From Salvelinus alpinus (taxonomy: Eukaryota > Chordata > Actinopteri > Salmoniformes > Salmonidae), in the NCBI RefSeq assembly GCF_045679555.1, contig NC_092122.1:10163602-10227601 (forward strand): a stretch of DNA of 64,000 bases. The letters are read 5' to 3'. The notes under the pieces were generated by a model. The model saw nothing but the letters and a program-made list of their open reading frames with translations, was not told the DNA's origin and did no database searches. Each line of letters opens with the position of its first letter. The stretch's first letter is position 1. Shown piece after piece: positions 1 to 14,224 of the stretch. Position numbers and translations under genes: made by a program.

Positions 1-749
1 CACCAGTCATGGAGATTTATTCTGATAGGAACAGCACAAAATTGCACGTCATGCAATGCGCGGCTCACCATCCAAACTCTGCACTCACGCACGCTGGTTT
101 GGTGCTTGTTCACTGGGCTATGTAGTTACCAAAATAATACAATTACAATATAATATCTTTAACAATGTACCTGATAGGAACAGCACAAAATTGCACGTCA
201 TGCAATGCACGGCTCACCATCCAAACTCTGCACTCACGCACTGTACAAAATATATGAACCCCCCCCCACCAGACACAGTAAGTTGCTAGCTAGTACTGGC
301 GGGAATTCTTTACAACAAAATGCACAACCAATATTCTCCAAAAAACACTGCATCTTATGTGTGATGTTCGAATAACATTTACAAACCGGTTGATATAAAT
401 TGTACATTTAAATCATCACTTGGGAGTATAAAAATCACTTTTGACGTACAGTGCTTTGCAACCAACAACTTACCGCTGGTTTGGTGCTTGTTCACTGGGA
501 CGATTCTAACTGAAACATCCTCCCTCGTAAGCAAGCTACGCAAACCAGCCAATAAGATGCCATGTTGAGTAGGTGAAGGCAAGATAAAACTAAAACCAAA
601 AACCCATTGGCTTAACAATAAAGTGGCAAGGGGAATCACCAATATAACCCTGTTACACTCCCCCCTACTGAATTCCACTTGCAAAGAAAAATAATAAAAA
701 TACAAAACAGCACTGTGCAAACATACCAGATACAGAGACACTCAACATA

Positions 750-2378
<1,629 letters not shown>

Positions 2379-2762
2379 TATATATTTCTTTCTTTAACCT
2401 CACGTCAAAATCTAACCTATATCTAGTACACTGGTAAAACTCACCCTACTTATATCAGATATACATTAGAATTGCAAATAAACAAGTAACACAAAAGTTA
2501 TCGTTTATCTGTGAAGTGTCTCAGCCAGAGAAATCATCAATTTCGATAATAAAACGTTGGTGGCGCCCTCTTGTGGCGAAATGCGATATCGCCATAAACT
2601 GCACCAGCAACGTCTTATCTGATTCTTCAACGGCAACCACCGCGAAGTTCTGAGATGGAAATCCAGCGAAGGATGATCCGATCCAGAAGAACGGTCGCGG
2701 CACCACTGTAACAGTACTCTTCTTGCGTTGTGTACAATCAATCCTCGACACGAACTCCAACG

Positions 2763-3421
2763 TGTAGCACCAGTCATGGAGATTTATTCTGATAGGAACA
2801 GCACAAAATTGCACGTCATGCAATGCACGGCTCACCATCCAAACTCTGCACTCACGCACGCTGGTTTGGTGCTTGTTCACTGGGCTATGTAGTTACCAAA
2901 ATAATACAATTACAATATAATATCTTTAACAATGTACCTGATAGGAACAGCACAAAATTGCACGTCATGCACTGCACGGCTCACCATCCAAACTCTGCAC
3001 TCACGCACTGTACAAAATATATGAACCCCCCCCACCAGACACAGTAAGTTGCTAGCTAGTACTGGCGGGAATTCTTTACAACAAAATGCACAACCAATAT
3101 TCTCCAAAAAACACTGCATCTTATGTGTGATGTTCGAATAACATTTACAAACCGGTTGATATAAATTGAACATTTAAATCATCACTTGGGAGTATAAAAA
3201 TCACTTTTGACGTACAGTGCTTTGCAACCAACAACTTACCGCTGGTTTGGTGCTTGTTCACTGGGACGATTCTAACTGAAACATCCTCCCTCGTAAGCAA
3301 GCTACGCAAACCAGCCAATAAGATGCCATGTTGAGTAGGTGAAGTAAAGATAAAACTAAAACCAAAAACCCATTGGCTTAACAATAAAGTGGCAAGGGGA
3401 ATCACCAATATAACCGTTACA
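2763..3421 (-). repeat. LTR copy (5' LTR if the element is on minus)
   Basis: This is the complete copy of the terminal direct repeat. It carries an internal imperfect duplication of about 70 bp: the block starting CTGATAGGAACAGCACAAAA occurs near 2790 and again near 2938. The phrase GCTGGTTTGGTGCTTGTTCACTGGG is also present twice. Repeated blocks inside an LTR often belong to its enhancer-like part, but no function is shown here. Confidence 0.7.
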
Positions 3422-3940
3422 CTTGATTTCAAACACTGCACTCGACATCATCTCAAGCACCCCACTCACCCTGGATAAATGTAGCTATCTACTCAAAGAA
3501 CAAAGACAGGATGTCAGACGTACTAAATACAGGCAAGGCGATCCAGCAAAGACAAACAGTCCCAGCACTGCACACTAAACAGTTCAGCTAACTGTCTTAC
3601 CCGTAACGTTACTATGCAAGTACAGACAGTGGTGAGTAACTTTAGCTAACGTTAATACTTGATAGCATAACTGTGTTTTGCTGATCACTGTCGCACAAAA
3701 ACAAATATCAAAGATATCCAAGCTGTCATCAGTAGCTAGCCAGTCATCTAGAGAAATAACTAGTGCTACTCTTTTCGAAAGTGGCGCTTTAACTCCCACG
3801 GTTCTAGCCAACTAGATAGTTAGCTTGCGTGCTAACAACTGGTCACTGAACAATGTCAAATCAGTTATCAAGCTAGCTCTTGGGCACAATTTAGAATGCT
3901 ACCACTTTAGCGATAATAATATGCTCTGTTTTGATCGTTG
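3422..3940. other. Non-repetitive stretch next to LTR fossil
   Basis: No coding exon is recognised. The sequence is rich in GCTAGC and TAACGTTA words (for example near 3640 and 3800), like the stretch upstream of hcfc2 exon 1 near 10,440. If the candidate exon at 3966-4024 is real, this would be the start of its first intron. Confidence 0.4.
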
Positions 3941-3965
3941 CTTACCTCTTGAACTCGTTGCTTAC

Positions 3966-4024
3966 CTCTTGACACCTTGACAAAACGAGCTATCCTGCGG
4001 AGAACTAGACTCGCATGGAATCAT
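3966..4024 (-). other. Possible first coding exon of an unseen leftward gene
   Basis: On the minus strand an ATG at 4024-4022 opens a frame of 19 codons (MIPCESSSPQDSSFCQGVK) that runs into a strong donor, CAAGAG/gtaagc, at 3966/3965. A second identical donor lies 20 bp further on (3946/3945) because the segment is tandemly duplicated. The rest of the gene would lie outside the window, beyond the LTR fossil. There is no protein match and the Kozak context is weak (C at -3), so the evidence is only the splice signals and the promoter-like composition nearby. Confidence 0.3.
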
Positions 4025-5484
4025 GGGAGATTTATATTAACTCTACTTCAATTTTAGCCCCATGTGGTTAAATGGCAACATTACATAGGCTCTTGGAAAG
4101 GGCTAGTGAGTCCTGAACACTTGCTACAATGAATTTAAGTTTTCAGTTTGATCCATTTTCACAAATTAAATAAAGGTTTTGCGGTGTATTTTGTAATTTA
4201 CCGGTAGATGTTAATTAACTAATGCCAACGACGACCTGATTTCAGACAATGATCACACGCACTGATAGTCAATGCTCATTAGCAGATTGTCAAGACCAGT
4301 TTTATTTATTGGTGTTTTTTAACTACATTTGGACTGTTAACAAAAGTCCACAATGTTCTAGGTTCTCCTTTGACACATTGTACAACATACACCTACCAAG
4401 AGTACAGGGATAACATAGTCATGCTGCCCAGATTATTTTTTCAATATAACCCTGTAACAAAACAGGAATGTTAAAACAATTCTCTCCTGTAATGAGCTCA
4501 TATTAACAAAAAAAAGAGATCTAGGCTACATACTCACTGAGTAACATATGGTAAAAAATGTTAGTTGTTTCAACAAAAAATATTTGAATCATATGCAGCT
4601 TCGCTTTCGCCATACTAAGTAGCTTTGGAATCAGATGGAATTAATGTCTGGATCAAATCTACTATTCAATTCGTAAACATGAGCAGCCCAAAGAAATCTA
4701 GTGAATTCCACATTGCATGGTGAGCTACAGTGGTGTAAGAGAGGAAAGGTAGTGTCAATCACTGTATTTATGTATTAACAGAAGTATGGATAGCTTAAGA
4801 TACAAACGCATGGCTTACTTCCTATGGCTACAAAATAAAAATAAAGACAATTGAATAAAGGATAAAAAACAGTATCCATAAATATGAAATGGTAAATGAA
4901 AAACATAAATTGATGGACTCAAACCCTCACATTCCATACCCACAAGGCATGTAAGAAGTGCTGTGTTGGAATCATGTTATACTTTAAAAAAATACTTCTT
5001 CTGCATGCTGAGGCTGAAATACAACCATTGACTTGGCCCAAATTATAAATACACAAAATATCGCACTACTATTCAATTCAAGTTTGCTACATGTTAATTA
5101 TAGTGAAGCAGTCGCTGGCCGGTTGATCATCATCCCCATTCAAAACCCCTTCATACACTAAGGCACATTCATTCCTTGTCTGTTTGACAAGAGGGGAAAT
5201 TCTCTGGTCATAACATCAGTTAACTATTTAACTTCAAAAATACTAATGGAAGTACAACTTTTTGTACACTATAATGTAATACAGTGTGGTCAAATGACAG
5301 GTGGAAGTTAACACACGCAACAGTTATGTACAACAATTAGAAAAAACATAAAAAATAACTTAAAAATCTATAAGTTCTGTACAGCCTTTTTGTGGGGGAC
5401 ATGGCTCGGGTTGGAAAGTAGTCATGCCCTCTGACTAGTTACATCATCTTTCCTGGGTATCGGCGAGCGTCTGGCAGTCCATCT

Positions 5485-8400
5485 TCAACCTGAGCTGCAA
5501 GACACGAGGAGAAAAACAACAACAATAAGTCCTCTAACATCAAACTCTAAAAAGAGCAAGCCTGACAATGGCAGGGGACAACTCATCTAATATAAACCTT
5601 CTAAGGTTTAGTCAGATGAGAGCAGAGCTTGTTCACCTGTCTGCTGCCTCCTGTTCTGCTTCCGTGGGGCTGCCATCTGGTTGTGACGACGAGGCTTTGA
5701 GTTTACTGGCATCTGAAAGGAGACAGAGCCCATGGTTAGAGACCACTCAGTTGTGACAGTCAGTATGCCACTAGAGTACTGATTCAGAGTCAGGATAAAC
5801 ACCCCCCCACCCGTCTTGCCGCGTACCCTGTAGCCAGCGGATCTGTGTGGCGGGCCCGTAGCCCTGCTCGTTCTTGGCCGCGATGCGGAAGACGACAGCT
5901 GGCCGGTTGGGGGCGGAGCTGTCGATGTAGGCGTTGGCCAGGTGGGCGGGGCTGACGGTGCAAGAGGTCTTGGTGCCGCGGTAGATCCTGATGAAGGCCA
6001 GCTGGCCAGGACGCTCAGAGCTGCTGGACCGGCTCTTCCTCACTGCCAGGTACATGGAGTACTCCAGGATCTTACCTGACGGGGAGGTGGGGGAGTCCCA
6101 CGTGATGTGGACAGAGTCATTAGCCTGGGGGGAGGGAGGGAGGGGGTGGTTGGTTGATAAAGGATGAGAGGCAAAACAGCTAATTTAGGAGAAACAATGA
6201 TACACATATGATAAAACTAGAAATATATTGTGGAACTAGAAAGGCAGCAAGAGATCACAATCTCCCATGTGAGCTCTCTGAAGCCTCTGTTGAACAATAA
6301 CGAATGCTGGCAGCACATTCTGTTAATGTGCTTGGCCTCATTTACACCCCTCATCAGTAACCTTCTCTGTGTGTAAAGTAGGCTGTGGGAGTGTACTGTA
6401 CCTTGGTGATCTTGACAGCTGAGGGCGCTCCGGGAAAGCCGGGCTGGCAGGTTTTGAACTCGCTGGCAGGGCTGAAGTCTCCCTGACCACAGCTGTTGAT
6501 GCCTGCTACTCTGAACCTGTAGGCTACACCTGGACACAGTTCCTGCTTCTCCCTCCACTCATAGTCCTGAGGCCCCTGCAACTTAATCTGTGGGAGTGTG
6601 GAAAATGGTGTGTGTGTGTCAAATTAGAAAATCAATAAACAGATTAGAGACAAATTAACAAAAATGACTGCTAGCTGAAGATGGTTTCTGCATGTTATCT
6701 GCACACATTCTGGGGCATGTTTTTCATTATATACTGTCATTTAAGATTCAAACCAAGATGTGGCTTACCTCTTTAGTGTTAGTGGGTCTGCTGTAGATGG
6801 TGGGAATAATGTCATTCTCAGGTGGCAGGTAGTAGTGGGTAACCTCAGAGAACAGGGTTTTGAACACTCCAGCATCAAACCACTCAGACTCATCTGATTT
6901 CTCACCAGATACCTACAGGGCACAGACAGGGGTTACTTCCTTCAGTCTCTGTGGTAGAAAAATGAATAACTTCATTAGTATTCTAATCTTACCTTGCATT
7001 TGACAGTGTTGGGATCTGAGGAAGTGCTGTCAGGTTCTTGTCCTGTGAATGAGGAAGGACTGTCATTGGTTATGTCGATGATATTCAAACCATACTAGTA
7101 AAAAGCTAGCTTGGGGTCCATGCTGTTACCTGGCTGGTGCTCACTGCTCGCCATTGTGTCTGAGCGCTGGGAGGTTTTTGTGGGGTCACCCTCCTGTCCC
7201 AAGGGCTCGGAGTGTGTTTTTCCACTAGCATCACTTTCTCCCTCTAGATGGGGGTCTCGAACAGCCTCTGACACTTCCACGGGAGTCACCTTCTGCCCTG
7301 CAGCCACCTCCTGGCGTGCGGGGGGGAAGAGACCGCAATATTCAGTGTCAGTCAATGTAGCATTAACAAAATCGGGATGTAACATTTAGCTTAGCTATTA
7401 CGGTCTCAATGGCAGTACTAACACCATCTGAATATAGCACTTTCCCAGCACTGTAGCGAAAACAACTGGATATGGGTATAAGGGTCACCATCTGACCTGT
7501 TGGGACGTCTTCTGGGCTTCCTGTGAGGTGGGGTCGTCTGGGACCTGAGCTGACTGGACATCTGGAGGAAAAAGAGCACATCAAGCATAGCTTTACATAT
7601 ATGCCTCTTCTTAGCCTGCTTCAACCTTCAACCCTGGCCCAGTACAGACGTCAACCCTGGCCTTGAGAGTGGACCAGATGGCCCTGGACAAAGGCTTCTG
7701 CTTCTAAACCACTTTCAAAGCCAATAGCTTGGCATCAGACAGACCTCCTCTGAAGGCCATGTGAAATTCACTGTTGTCATTCCTATTCAAATTAGTGGTC
7801 TCTGATTGGTTGTGTGTGAGCAGCAGGTAGATTTCTCCTCTCACCTTGGTCCTGGGGGTTCCTATCCTGGCCACCTGTGCTGGGTCGGGCTGTGGGGTTG
7901 GCTGGGGTGTTAGAGGAGGAGACGGGCTGCAGCTGGAGGATGTAACACTCTGCTGCAGGTAGGGGGCGCCAGGCCACATGGAGCATGTTGACGGTGGACT
8001 TGACCAGTAGTACTGCTGCTGGGGTGGAGGGCCGCTCTGAAAACACCACAAGTCACAGTTAGATTGTAGCAGCAAAATGGCCTTGCAGATAGCAAGTGTG
8101 AACAAATGAGAAATACACTCTCTTCACCGACTTTCCTAGTTAAATAAAGGTTTAAAAAAATATATACAAATATGCTTTAAAGATGGTATGACTCTGCAGC
8201 ACATTTTGAGCTACAGTAATAAGACATATGCTGATATTAACAGTATCCTTGTCTCTCTTCTCACCTGTCTCCAGATACCACAGGTCCTTGCAGCACACCT
8301 GGTAGTTCCAACTCTTCCGGTAGCCGTCACGGCCGCTCCAGATGTAGAGGCGGGAGCCGACAGAGGCAGCACAGTGGCCTGCTCTGGCTCGGGGTCCCCC

Positions 8401-10835
8401 GCTGTTGGGCTGGGGCTCTTCCTGGTCCCCCTGACCCTGCTGGTCTCCCTGGCTCACTGTCTGCCACTGTTGCTGATCTGGGCCAAGGCTCTGCCATGTC
8501 ATGGTGTCTGATATCAACAGGAAAGGGGGTAAACTGTTTAAGCACTTTGTAACATCTGCGGATGTAAAAAGGGCTTTATAAATACATTTGATTGATTTCA
8601 CCTTACTGGGTTCAATTCAATATGATGATTCTCATAATATGAATTTAAATGGAATGCCTGTTATGTGACCAGTCAGATACACTAAGTGATAAGCATGTAA
8701 TAATGAGTATGATACTGACCTAAGTTGAGCACGGATAAGGAGTTGGTACAGATCCATTCAGCTCCCAGGGCGTTAGGTGTGTCTGTCTCTGGAACGGGGA
8801 CCCATCCCCCGAAAACATACATCCTTCCCACACAGAAAAAAAACATATTAGGCAAACATCCATGATGCCACACAAACATATACAGCACACACAAAATACA
8901 TATTTCCATTACTTGTTTTCTATAACGTTGGCAGAGTGAAGGCTTCTGGGTAGAGGAGGGGGTCCTTTAGTGTCAGGTATAGACCATGTCATAGATTCTA
9001 AAGAGCAGACGGAAGAGAGTGGAGAGCCAGTTAGATTACCTCACTTCAATCAGTTCATCAACACAAACACAAGGTTGCGGTTTAAAAAACTGAAGGTTGG
9101 TTACTGCTACAGCAACCTGAATTCACACCAAGGAGGTTAGTTCATTCAAAGTGTTGTGGTCAGATTGTGGTTCATCAACGCATGTTAGTAGACTGAGATG
9201 AGGTTACCGAGGTCAAGCTGCCAGAGGTCGTCAAGGCGACTGCCTCTCATCCCTCCGAAGATGTAGAGTTTGGGGGAGCCTGTCCCAGTGTATGCCACCG
9301 AGGTGTGGGACTCTCGAGCCCACGGACCCACACCCTTAGTATCCGGAATGTTCCAACCCTTCACCCCTGACACTGACTGCAGCTCCAGCTCATAAAAGTC
9401 ATCTAGGTACCTGCAGAGTGAAAACAGAGAGCCAGTGGGATGAGAACTAGCCTGGTCCCAGATCTGTTTATGCTGTCTTGCCAACTCCTATGGTCATTGG
9501 TGTGGCCAAACAGATCTGGGTCCAGGCTAGATGAGAACATCATTAGTGACAGAGCAAACATTAAGGTTTCTTATGATTATCACAACCCTCAGTACCCTGA
9601 TTAGAGAAGCTGCGTTGGAGACTGTTGGAGCTAGGTACATAGCTCCATACCTTGGGACATTGCCATTAGGGTCCTCACTGTCATTGGCCAGTCCCCCAAA
9701 CAGGTAGCACTTGTTCCCAATGAGGGTGAAGCTGTGTCCGAGGCGGGGACATGGAGGCGGCATGCCGTTCTTGGGTGGCCTGGGTTTCAGCTTCTTCCAC
9801 AGCCAGCGGCTCGCCTGATAGACAAGGGGTCAAAGGTCAACTACGGCATCTTATCCAGCCGAGTGACTACATACAATCTACTGTACAATCTAAGGGGGAA
9901 ATATGTTGTGCTTGTGAAGACCTTCCATCAGAGCTACAGGTCTGTGAATGACAATTCTGCAGCACACTCTTCACCTTATGCATAAAACATGACAAGAGGA
10001 TGTTTATGACAGAAGACGCAAGTGAGTGCGAGAGCCTCACCTGTAGCTCGTACAGGCTGTTGTTGTATTTGCCAAATTCCACCATGCCGCCAAAGACGAG
10101 GATGCGGGTTCCCTCACAGGCAAAACCATGGGCAGCACAGCCTGGAGGGATGTCCCCTCTCACCGCTGGGAGAAACCACTGCTTAGAGACTAGACAAAGG
10201 GCTAGAGGTCTGATCACCTGAGAATAACTCATGTTTACTCAATCATAATACACTGTGTGACTATAATTACGCAATATAACTTATAAAAGCTAAGTCGACA
10301 ATTGTTTGTTTGTTAGCTACATGGCCTCGAGATTCTCCAGTGATCATCTGTTCCACACCACATCAATTGTATACTAGCCAAGTTAGCTATTCTCCACAGA
10401 AACTACATCTGATAACAACCATAGGCAGTAGATAGACATTTGGTTAGCTTCGCTAGCTAACGTTAGCCAAGTAAGCAAGCTGGCTGCTTAGCTTCAGGGA
10501 ATGTTTGTGAAACTTTCAAGGCATTAACATATTAGTCGCACCAGATGGATAGGAAAACCAAATAGTTAAGTTAGCTCACTTCTCAAACACAAAATGTGTA
10601 GCATCCATTAGCTAGCCAAAATAGTTAATTAACGCGTTAGCCTACCGGTGTTGTAAACATGGAGCTCCTCCGCTATCCCCTCGTTTCCACCTCCAAACAC
10701 GATAATAAGTTCCCGAATAGCCACTGCTCGGTGTCCGTGTCTTGACCGGGGAATAGGTCCAGTAAATGAGTTGACTTTTTTCCATAAAGGGTCCATTGTT
10801 CCGTCAGGAACGCTACACACCGGGGTTCGGTCCAT
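5485..10835 (-). CDS. hcfc2: Host cell factor 2 (kelch/fibronectin-III transcription cofactor)
   Basis: Sixteen coding exons: 10835-10646, 10189-10041, 9814-9651, 9410-9208, 8997-8913, 8823-8720, 8507-8265, 8036-7845, 7561-7497, 7310-7130, 7042-6993, 6912-6769, 6587-6402, 6124-5827, 5712-5637, 5494-5485. They total 2340 nt, 779 residues, with all phases consistent. Residues about 15-380 are the kelch beta-propeller ([50 protein letters not shown]). Fibronectin-III strands follow at about 380-425 and 545-750 ([20 protein letters not shown]). A low-complexity linker separates them. The length is close to human HCFC2 (792) and far below HCFC1 (about 2000); the HCF proteolysis repeats are absent. 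The family binds transcription factors carrying the HBM motif through the propeller and works with chromatin-modifying complexes in the nucleus. A second ATG (codon 14) is an alternative start. The C-terminus is ambiguous (see findings). Confidence 0.95.
8120..8165 (+). repeat. SINE 3'-tail remnant in hcfc2 intron 7
   Basis: The string CCTAGTTAAATAAAGGTTT followed by an A-rich run matches the tail of the salmonid tRNA-derived SINEs seen whole elsewhere in this window. The head is missing. Confidence 0.6.
8535..8600 (+). repeat. Short dispersed-repeat tail in hcfc2 intron 6
   Basis: The phrase AAAAAGGGCTTTATAAATAC followed by ATTTGATTGATTT resembles the 3' end of a fish retroposon. Only the last 60 bp or so are present. 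Confidence 0.45.
9448..9530. mobile_element. 83-bp palindromic MITE with 8-bp target duplication
   Basis: The ends are inverted repeats: TAGCCTGGTCCCAGATCTGT at the left and ACAGATCTGGGTCCAGGCTA at the right. The element is flanked by ATGAGAAC on both sides (9440-9447 and 9531-9538), an exact 8-bp duplication as made by hAT transposases. It lies in hcfc2 intron 3, clear of the splice sites. Confidence 0.8.
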
Positions 10836-10930
10836 GAACGGTTACGGCAGTTTGGCGCTGTTTGTTGTTACCAGAGAGAAATAGGCGGAGCGAGGTGGCA
10901 AACTCTCGCGTTGTTCCCTTCACCGAAAGT

Positions 10931-13900
10931 GCAAAACTAAACAGAGGAAGTTGCAATTCTTTTGTATCGAAATAAATGGAAAAGTGTCAAATTTGGACAT
11001 CATATTTTTGTTGTTGCCAATAATAGGTGTTGATCCAATTTGTGGATTTGTATTTCCGAAGTGATTTCTAAGCTACTATATGCTATACAAATTCAGTTTT
11101 GACATCCTACCAACTCTAGGCTTGCCGAAATGCCAGAGATAGCCACTCAAGAAATTGAGTTGAGCCAGAGTTTAACGTTTGATTTTAGTTTTACTCCTTG
11201 TCCTCCACTTATACCCTTGACCTACTTTGTCTGCATTATTTACTGGTAATACAACAAGCTACAACATTCAAGAAATATCCCGAAACACTCTTTCTCCAGC
11301 CTCACATGATGCAAGTGGAGAAGATCCACCATTTTTCTTAGAGAACCTATATTTTAAAAGTGTGCTTGTGCGTGAGTATGCGTGTGTAATAGACACATGC
11401 ATTGAAATTTTGAAAAATGTGTAGTTATATTCCAATAAAGTTAGATCTATATCTTTTTTTAAATATACAAGTAAGAAAGCCTTAAGATAAATAATTCACT
11501 TGTTTAGAGAGAAACATTTGTATAATTTTAGATTAAAGTAGTAATATGTTGGATGAGTGTGTTGGGATGCATGCCAGCAAAGCCACTACACAACACAACA
11601 CTAAACAATACATTAATTGCACTAACTAGAGAAAGAAACCATTAAACTTAGACTTGGGACCACACAGCCACTTATCAGGTGAATGATTGCTTTGCAATTC
11701 TTGCTGTTAGCCACTGATTCCTTCCAAACCACTCATTGTTGAATTTGCGATTTACAACTTATTGAGCACTGATATGTTTTATCTATAATTTCTCTTCATT
11801 ATTCATCTTCATATGACAAGGATTAAAAAGGATTTGCAGTAGATGTTTGACTTGATTCATGATGACGACTGCTAGCTAAGATTTTGAAAGTATGATGTTG
11901 ACCAATCAAAGCTCCTGTAGATATGTGATTTGACATAATTTTATCTGTGGCCAATGACCTTGAGCCTTCGTGGATGGGCACTTCTAATGTAACTCTATGG
12001 CAGCGCACAAGGGTCTGGAATTTTCTAGCTCTACCCTTAGACTTGGCGGTGAGTAGTGTCCCCATGAGTTACAGAACACTGAGCCAATCACAGCGCAACA
12101 CTCTGTATTTTCTACTGGCTTGCCCCACCACCACCGAAAACACTGAGCTAGGCTGACACACCTACATTTTGGAGCAGCCTTACTCAAGAAACAAAAAGAG
12201 ACCATGTTTGTATGCGGCTTTATTAACTCAATAATATATATATTTTTTTACATTGTTTGCAAACTGATATGTGACATTTTTGCCAAAATAACATTTGGGT
12301 GCAAAAAATGTGGGGCTCTGCCGCACCGGCCCTGAACAACAGGTCGCCACTGCTCAAGTATTTAACCTTTATTTAACTAGGTAAGTCAGCAGGTTGTGAA
12401 CTCTGCAAACAACGTTTCCATGCAGAGAATGAGAACAGTAGGCTAAATGACTGTAATTAATACATGCATTAATATAAATTAATGTAACAAAATCATGGGG
12501 AATTATCGGTACATTTACTAGGACTACTGGCGACATACTGGGGAATTTATTAAAATATACAATTAAAGGGCAAACAATTCACACAATGAAACAATGAATT
12601 TTGAAGAATTGGCAGGAGACAACTGAGTGCATTCTGGAGAGTTGAGAGCATGCATTCTGGAGAGAGATGCCATATCTTCACAACACACCCTCCCTTCTTG
12701 TTGCAACATTTTAAATGATACTCAACACACATTATCTTCATACATATTTTAGATGTTTTTAACTGACAGCCGCAACTCAATCAACTAGGCCTATTGCCAT
12801 GCGCGCTGTCCAAATTGCAGGCTTCCCAAATAGGCGTAGGCCTACCTACAGCTATTTTTTTTAAAAGAAGAAGCTAATGATCGCTTTGTGGCTAAGTCAT
12901 GCTCTCTGGTGAGATGTAATGAAATGAAATAATTTAGGAAAAACATCAATTGACTTTAGTGGAAGCCATCATCCTAACAGTGCACTGTGCATTCGCCAAC
13001 TTTCCTATCCAATTCAAAAGAGGCTGAAACTAGATATCTGTATATAATGTCGAGATGTTCATGTCTCCGCCATAACAATGGGAGTTACCGTCCCAAAGGT
13101 GGGAAGGCAGGCTATAATCTGAGGTCTGCATATTATGCCCATACAAACGCATCGGGCTTCGCCTCTTCCTCTCTGCTGAAACTCTCACTGGAGAAAGCAT
13201 CCGAGCGAGCAAAACAGCGCCCCTCTGGTCTGAAGGTTTTCACCAGCAACGAATTCGGCAGGAGAAGACCGCCCCTATTCATTTTCAACGAGGACACACA
13301 GAGAGATGTGCATGGGGATTGTGGGAAGGAGAGCAGCGAGAACCCTGCTAGAGGAGCGGTAGAAAAAGTTGAGCTCCCGTCCACTTTATGCAAATTTCAA
13401 CCGAAGCATTGTCGACAGAAGGCATATATGTAGCCCATGTTTCTGATGCTGTCTGGACATAAATAATATATAATAATATTATTTTTTTGTTACAAACTGT
13501 TTAGTTTAGCTTGCTCGGATGCTTTTTCTGAGATTGATGCATCTTTCTCTCAGAGCGCGCCTCGGTCAAATAAATTATTATTCATATTTCAATATTTATA
13601 TTTGGACAAGGAGGTAAACTACAGTGGTCAGGACCCCTAAGGCCCGCCCATAACACCGGCCACGTGTAGGCTACTGACCTATGTGACTGAATATGTTTTG
13701 TGAGCTACGGTTTCCTGTGAGAGGAAATCCATGCATGAAACCGGAAAAGTGGATCTACTCCCAACACACACAAACTCACGTGCACACATAAGCCTACTTA
13801 TTGCATTTTCTCATTGACACAAACATAATCACATCACTTTATTCCACTAAGGCCAGGATTCAATCCGATCCGTGTAAAATCCACGTTATAGTGCACTTGA

Positions 13901-14193
13901 CATTTAATGGTAATTTCCGATTGAACCGATATCTGCAGCGTTTACCATGAACTTCGGGGAAACTGGCTTTAAAAGAGCTGTGAATGGAATCTTGGACTAA
14001 AACATGTGGAAGGATTAAAGAGCTCCTCTACTCCCGTTTTGACCTCAAGTGAAGCCCGTGAGAATGAAAGTGCGTGCACGCATGTGTCTGTGTGTGGTGC
14101 AGATGATGGAGAATTTTAAGAATAGCCTACTTCTTGAAATTGAATGCAACAACTAGCCCAATGCCTTTCAATAAGTTGATATCAATGAGATTT

Positions 14194-14200
<7 letters not shown>
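10931..14200. other. Divergent interval between hcfc2 and elk3
   Basis: This 3.3-kb stretch separates the 5' ends of the two genes. It contains an old repeat (about 11.53-12.4 kb, listed separately) and otherwise AT-rich unique sequence. The open frame at 12,987-13,433 (148 codons) shows no recognisable domain; I do not call it a gene. The region near 13,620-14,200 should contain the distal elk3 promoter. Confidence 0.5.
11530..12400. repeat. Degenerate dispersed repeat, possibly hAT remnant
   Basis: The block ends with GGGGCTCTGCCGCACCGGCC CTG near 12,316-12,337; its reverse complement begins CAGGGCCGGTG, like the terminal inverted repeats of several fish hAT elements. The start near 11,545 (GTTGGGATGCATGCCAGCAAA) is a phrase I associate with repeats in salmonids. 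A degenerate SINE tail (TTTATTTAACTAGGTAAGTC, near 12,366) follows. The left end and target duplication could not be placed. Confidence 0.4.

Positions 14201-14224
<24 letters not shown>

Larger units (their letters stand above)
4286..10930 (-). other. hcfc2: hcfc2 transcription unit (approximate)
   Basis: The extent is inferred. The 3' UTR runs from the stop at 5485 to the overlapping signals AATAAATAAA (minus strand, 4310-4301), giving a tail of about 1.2 kb. The 5' end lies upstream of the ATG at 10,835, probably around 10,870-10,930, where the sequence is GC-richer. No TATA box is obvious. The 3' UTR stretch 4290-5480 is AT-rich and holds no other feature I recognise. Confidence 0.6.

Noticed and set aside
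7095-7389. Overlapping frames on both strands near 7.1-7.4 kb
   Set aside because: The minus-strand part is hcfc2 exon 10 (7310-7130); the plus-strand frame is its shadow.
5485-10835. hcfc1 as the identity of the kelch gene
   Set aside because: The coding length (779 residues) and the absence of the HCF proteolysis repeats fit HCFC2. The C-terminal stretch ([24 protein letters not shown]) is also closer to HCFC2.
12987-13433. 148-codon frame between hcfc2 and elk3
   Set aside because: No recognisable domain; the opposite strand is also open, and there is no sign of splice sites or codon bias. It may be chance in GC-richer sequence.
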